A stretch of DNA of 64,000 nt, from the NCBI GenBank assembly GCA_008360955.1, contig LUCM01001884.1:289232-353231 (forward strand), given 5' to 3'. Positions 59,976-64,000 of this stretch are shown here, piece after piece (the stretch's first letter is position 1; each line of letters begins with the position of its first letter). The stretch comes from Fasciolopsis buskii. Taxonomy: Eukaryota; Platyhelminthes; Trematoda; Plagiorchiida; Fasciolidae. Made by a program: the position numbers and the translations under genes. The notes beneath the pieces are model-generated. The model made no database searches and was not told the origin of the DNA. It saw nothing but the letters and a program-made list of their open reading frames with translations.

Positions 59976-60470
59976 GTAAATCACTGCCTTTCACTTTTTT
60001 GCTTCATCGGAAAATTTGTCTGTATCCGAACAGAAAAATGTAAGAATTAACTTCATTTATTGGTGACGCCTGCTGTAACCATGACTATAGGGGTGTTCGC
60101 CGTCACAAACCACGCACAATTCTGGGTCACTTAAATTGGTCTAGAAATGTCGTTCAGTTTCTTGCATCAACACAATATCGACCCTTAAGTAGCTGTCCGC
60201 AATAGTTCCAGAAATGTGAACGCCTCGCCGATTAATGGAGACCATAGGTGGCGGGTTCTGGAATAAAAGTAACTAACAGATGGAAAATCAAAGTCCACCC
60301 AAACTGGTTATCACAGTGTTCCGTGGTTCGGATTTCGACTTTTTTATGAATAAAACCCGAAACTGAACCGGGACTCGGAGAACGACAAAAAGGCTTGAGA
60401 TGGATGGACGCGTGACTCAGCTTCATTTGCTGGGAATACGATGACAATTGTTTCTTGCTGTTCACTCAAG

Positions 60471-60504
60471 AAGAGGAAGACGAAGACCATGTCCCTATCT
60501 TGTG
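60471..60504 (+). CDS. Candidate 34-nt microexon, acidic, third in chain
   Basis: The acceptor TTTCTTGCTGTTCACTCAAG ends at 60470 and a donor-like GTAACA follows at 60505. In the phase left by the 22-nt exon it reads EEEDEDHVPIL and leaves two bases. An acidic cluster is common in disordered protein segments. The other two frames over 60441-60678 are also open, so the region may be coding in a different register. The continuation was not found: joining to the acceptor at 60833 would create a stop. Confidence 0.28.
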
Positions 60505-60833
60505 GTAACATTTCACGAGGAATATGTTATGACTCAACGGTTGTGCGGGGAACGTGGCATATGTGCACACAAAGTGCTACACGTGAACAGTCACTTTCAG
60601 TATACCCTTTGCAGTGGTTGCCAAAAAGATCAAAAGACAGTGAAGTTACGATTTTCGGGTGCATTTCATGAAAATTAGAACGAAGCCGTCCGGTTCGAGT
60701 AGATTGCGAAGCTCCTGAGAAGAAAATTTGCTAATATACACTAGTTCTAAGCTTTGTTGATCACAACTAGACTCTTGAGGTACAGCTTTCGATGTTAAAA
60801 AAAATAGTTTGTGCTTTTGATTTCCCGGTCAAG

Positions 60834-60993
60834 ATACGATTCATTAATGGACGCCTTCCTACTCCCAAATGCCCACCCTCTGGTCAGTAGTTTGCGGATC
60901 GACAATTGTCCAGAAGTTGATTCAGAACGACACTTTACGTTCAGCACCATAAAAACAAATCGTCCATTTATTGCGTTTGGGTTATCCAAATAA
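60834..60993 (+). CDS. Candidate terminal exon, unknown protein
   Basis: After a pyrimidine-rich acceptor (GTGCTTTTGATTTCCCGGTC then AAG, ending 60833) one base and then 52 codons are open to TAA 60991-60993: YDSLMDAFLLPNAHPLVSSL, then RIDNCPEVDSERHFTFSTIK, then TNRPFIAFGLSK. The composition is protein-like and the strand is the same as the exon chain upstream, although the phase does not match the last member found. No domain is recognised. Confidence 0.33.
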
Positions 60994-61610
60994 AAGAGCA
61001 GAAAAATACCAAGTTATGCTTACACTCAGGATGACAATATGCTGCTGGTTTCAATCTTGTTCATTCTGTCGTTTTACGGTTAGACTTCGTCGCACGTATT
61101 GAAATGGGAGGACCGATAACATGTGCGTTTATTTTGTTTCTCGCTTGCCAGATTCACTGCGAGTTAGCTTTCACTTACAGTCCTAGATGAGCTTCATTTG
61201 CGTGCCGTCACACAGGCACATACCGCACCCACACACACACACACTGCGCAAAAACGGGTGACTTTTTTGGTCGATATCAACGACTGAGTAGACCGACAGG
61301 CTTTATTCTTATTTTATCGATTGCAAGCTTCTGTGCATGTATTCGTGCTTGTCTCTCCTTGTGTGTATGCACTACTTGACAAAAGCAAATTATCTCCAAT
61401 GCTCGCAGTTCACAAATCATCGCCAACCCCCGTGATACTATCAAACAGAGTTCTTGGCCTCACAGATCACCACCCAAAAGTGCTTCTGCTCAGAGCTTGA
61501 GATAACGCTTGGAATCCACAGGAGACTATCCACTCCGATCGATTGAAATCAGTCACACAACAGTCGGAATATGTGTTATCCTACCTGTAGGTTTTTGTAC
61601 TGAATTACAT
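60994..61610. other. No gene recognised; CA repeat at 61229-61244
   Basis: Contains a short (AC)n run at about 61229-61244. Nothing else was recognised. Confidence 0.5.
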
Positions 61611-61618
61611 CCCCCTCG

Positions 61619-61933
61619 ATGGGAACTGAAAAGAACACAATGGGATACCGACAGCCTTGGGATCATTCCAATGAAAAGGCATTGTCATACATATATGAGA
61701 TGTTTGATAGTTGTCGCATTTGTCCGTCACCTCCAATTGAAAATGTTATTTTGCATCAATGGTTTGTGTCTCCAAATCAGATGTTCCATCTTGAAAAGAC
61801 TCACTCCACCAGTGTCCGCTTCAAAACGTGTTCATCACCGACCTTCTCTGTTGTTGCCGTTACTGTTGTTGGCGTCGCTTTGTTCGCGTTTGAAGATAAT
61901 GAGTACTTAGCACCATCCGCTGTTCGTATGTGA
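61619..61933 (+). CDS. Candidate coding stretch with a possible membrane helix, unknown protein
   Basis: The frame has 104 codons from ATG 61619 to TGA 61931-61933. It reads MGTEKNTMGYRQPWDHSNEK, then SYIYEMFDSCRICPSPPIEN, and later a hydrophobic run TFSVVAVTVVGVALFAF near the C-terminus, followed by a short acidic tail. A second frame (61509-61910) overlaps but is less protein-like. No splice borders were needed for the length, and none strong were seen. It may be the 3' part of the plus-strand gene suggested at 59.5-61.0 kb, or an independent chance frame. No family is recognised. Confidence 0.3.
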   Translation: MGTEKNTMGYRQPWDHSNEKALSYIYEMFDSCRICPSPPIENVILHQWFVSPNQMFHLEKTHSTSVRFKTCSSPTFSVVAVTVVGVALFAFEDNEYLAPSAVRM

Positions 61934-63570
61934 ATGTGTGTGTTTGTTCTTATTTGTACCCACCCAAGAGAGCCTGTGGGGCGAACTGAGGCCGCTCACT
62001 ACGCGTCGGGCCCATCTCCATTGTGTGTCTCACCCCCTAAGGACTACAATCGTTCTCGATTCTCCTGGGTCAAAACAAGTAGCTGAAAACATCTGTCGAT
62101 CCGGCTGTGCATAATGTCTGTCCTAATCGAGGCTTGGGTTGTTTGAAGCGTGGGCGCTTCTCATTAAAGCCGTAGGTCCTGTTACATTTAACTGAAGGTC
62201 GGGAAGTTGAATAACTACTATCCAAAGTTCAGCCTGGATAAATTTCGGGAGAAACCTGTGTGGTGGACCAGCAGTGTACGAACCTTTGGTAAGAAGTAAA
62301 TTGGATTGATTTCCAGTCTTGACTACTCCGCGGATCATGGAAATATTGCATGCATGAAGAATATTCAGCTTGATTTAATTTGATTTCATGTCCTCTTGGA
62401 GTTCACTGACAAGTGGCCCAATTGTAGCGCAGTATCGTCATTCAACTAATAGTTGCAAACCAAATAAGAATTACTGTTCAACAGCTTTGTTCATTTTGTT
62501 CACAAGTTGTTGGCAGCAATGCACATCTACCTTCTGCTGATTGGGCGATGTGCTGGCACAGTAGTTCCGCTTTGCCAGTCGTGAACTTACTGTTCGAGCT
62601 GCATGATTAGCTGATTTCTACTACTATTCTTCCTTCGAAAATTTCGATTAGATTTGATTATGTCGACAAACAACTGAGAAGAACAGCAATTTTTGCAATA
62701 GATGAGGTTACAAATTTTTCCTGAACCGCCTAATTTTTTTGAAAAATGTAAAACGCCACGAGGCTTCAAATAATGCGAAAAGGCAAAACATCCAAATTTG
62801 TGCCAATCAGTTTGGGTGAGGGGGGGCGGGGAGGGCTGTATTCTGTTTGGAACAAGTTAAAAGTTCCAAGTGAATTTCTCCCTAATGAGAAAAAAACGTA
62901 ACAAACAGTTTCGTTTCTCATCCTATCCTAAGCGGTCTGTCGATGCCATATTTACTGCCTACACACTGTACCGCAGTACCAGGGCCTCAGTTACAAAAAC
63001 TTATGTGGGATCTGTTTAATTGGAAACCAGTTCACTGAGGAAGCACCAAACCGCCTTGCACCACCTAAACGAAAGTAAAGGAATTAGATTGGATCTGAGA
63101 ACTGGAAGTCTCTCTGACCATGATGAAATGTCTCTCGAACTTATAATAACCTGTCATTTTTCTATGATGGAACATTAGTTCCCAATGAATAATTTAACTA
63201 GGGGAATGAAATTCACATTGACATAGGTTTTCTGGCTGGATTCAAGACAGGCGTTGTGTTCGATTGGTCCAATATTTGTTCGTATAATATAACTAAAATG
63301 TCTTGCAGCTAGTACTTAGTTGTAATTACGATTACGATAGGAGCGTGCTGCAAACATCCAGACAAAAGTGAAGTATACAAAAACCAAGAGAACAACAGAC
63401 TGGTGGCGATTTCGTTAGTTCGATTCGGTCTGATTTATTTTCCCCGGATAATTTGTCATGCGAAGACAATGAGGCAGAGTTCAGAATACCTAATTTGCAC
63501 TTATTCTGATCCCTGGTTTTCATCATTTATCATTTCTGATCTTAGTTCGTGAAACCACTGATGAACACTT
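61934..63570. other. No gene recognised; G-rich tract at 62819-62836
   Basis: Contains the G-rich tract GAGGGGGGGCGGGGAGGG (about 62818-62835). Short frames on both strands have no recognised product. Confidence 0.45.
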
Positions 63571-63578
63571 TTCAGGTT

Positions 63579-63642
63579 TCGGCGCGAAGGACACCCGGGA
63601 AAAATCATGGACCTGCTTAAGACCCACTATTTAATTTGACAT
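63579..63642 (+). CDS. Candidate short terminal exon, unknown protein
   Basis: After an acceptor (CTGATGAACACTTTTCAG, ending 63578) one base and 20 codons are open to TGA: FRREGHPGKIMDLLKTHYLI. The stretch is G+C-richer than its surroundings. It is too short to name, and a chance open frame of this length after an acceptor is not rare. Confidence 0.25.
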
Positions 63643-64000
63643 AGAATATTTATTGAAAGTCATTGGTAGTTTAACTTATAGACAGAAATACTTTAATTGA
63701 CCCTAGTAAAATAACATCTGTCAAAATGGCATGTCGGTTCTGAATCCTTTGAACGATGGTTGAGTGACCCCTGAAATTGAAGTCTCCTGTCCTCAATCTG
63801 CCCGAAATGCATAAGAATACAAAGATTAGACATCTGTCTACCTTGGGTGTGGAAAATGCCATACTCGCCTTTATCGTTCTTAACCGGCATCAACGTGTTT
63901 TCACTGATTTGCTTCCAGTATTCCGTTCGGAATTAGAGCCTGGATGATCACCCAAGTGGGTGAAAAAATCAACCCGGTACAGGTAGAAACAGGTCTGTGC
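63643..64000. other. No gene recognised
   Basis: Two overlapping minus-strand frames (63671-63893) have no recognised product or splice borders. Confidence 0.45.

Noticed and set aside
1..64000. CRISPR array, bacterial operon, rRNA or phage region
   Set aside because: No regularly spaced direct repeats, no Shine-Dalgarno-led gene strings, no rRNA-like sequence; the composition and repeats are eukaryotic.

Overview
This window looks like intron-rich, gene-sparse nuclear DNA of a parasitic flatworm. A cestode of the Schistocephalus/Spirometra type is my best guess. The basis is AT-rich sequence (roughly 40% G+C by eye), no long open frames, short exon-like islands with GT/AG borders, and a repeat content of RTE-like retrotransposon remains, a Penelope-like element and several tRNA-derived SINEs. 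The organism is an inference from repeat types and composition; no marker gene is present. There is no bacterial operon, rRNA, CRISPR array or intact long gene.

Best supported content. (1) A degenerate but nearly full-length Penelope-like element (about 26.27-28.62 kb, +), from N-terminal region through reverse transcriptase to a C-terminal GIY-YIG nuclease. (2) Two 3' fragments of an RTE-like non-LTR retrotransposon on the minus strand (10.35-10.81 and 25.34-26.24 kb); the second abuts the Penelope element head to head. (3) A SINE family with a tRNA Leu/Ser-type promoter (clear copies near 0.1, 7.1, 30.8 and 38.0 kb; weaker near 5.0 and 55.3 kb), a second SINE family (20.6 kb, with diverged relatives at 8.9 and 57.6 kb) and a tRNA-like unit at 47.0 kb. 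(4) A nearly perfect 116-bp inverted repeat around 20.4-20.8 kb formed by two opposed copies of the second SINE's tail.

Host coding sequence can only be given as candidate exons, because splicing cannot be proved from the sequence. The most interesting are a terminal exon at 46.5 kb with an NPxxY seventh-helix motif of a rhodopsin-like GPCR; a phase-consistent chain at 59.5-60.5 kb with 22- and 34-nt exons; a 38-nt exon spliced in phase to a longer exon at 36.6-37.4 kb; a two-exon 3' end at 40.5-40.9 kb; an open frame with one stop at 38.9-39.1 kb; and minus-strand candidates at 8.1, 11.9-12.7, 19.6, 24.0, 42.0, 48.0 and 57.8 kb. In 64 kb of such sequence some of these will be chance, and the confidences reflect that. 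The remaining stretches look like introns or intergenic DNA with no recognisable content.
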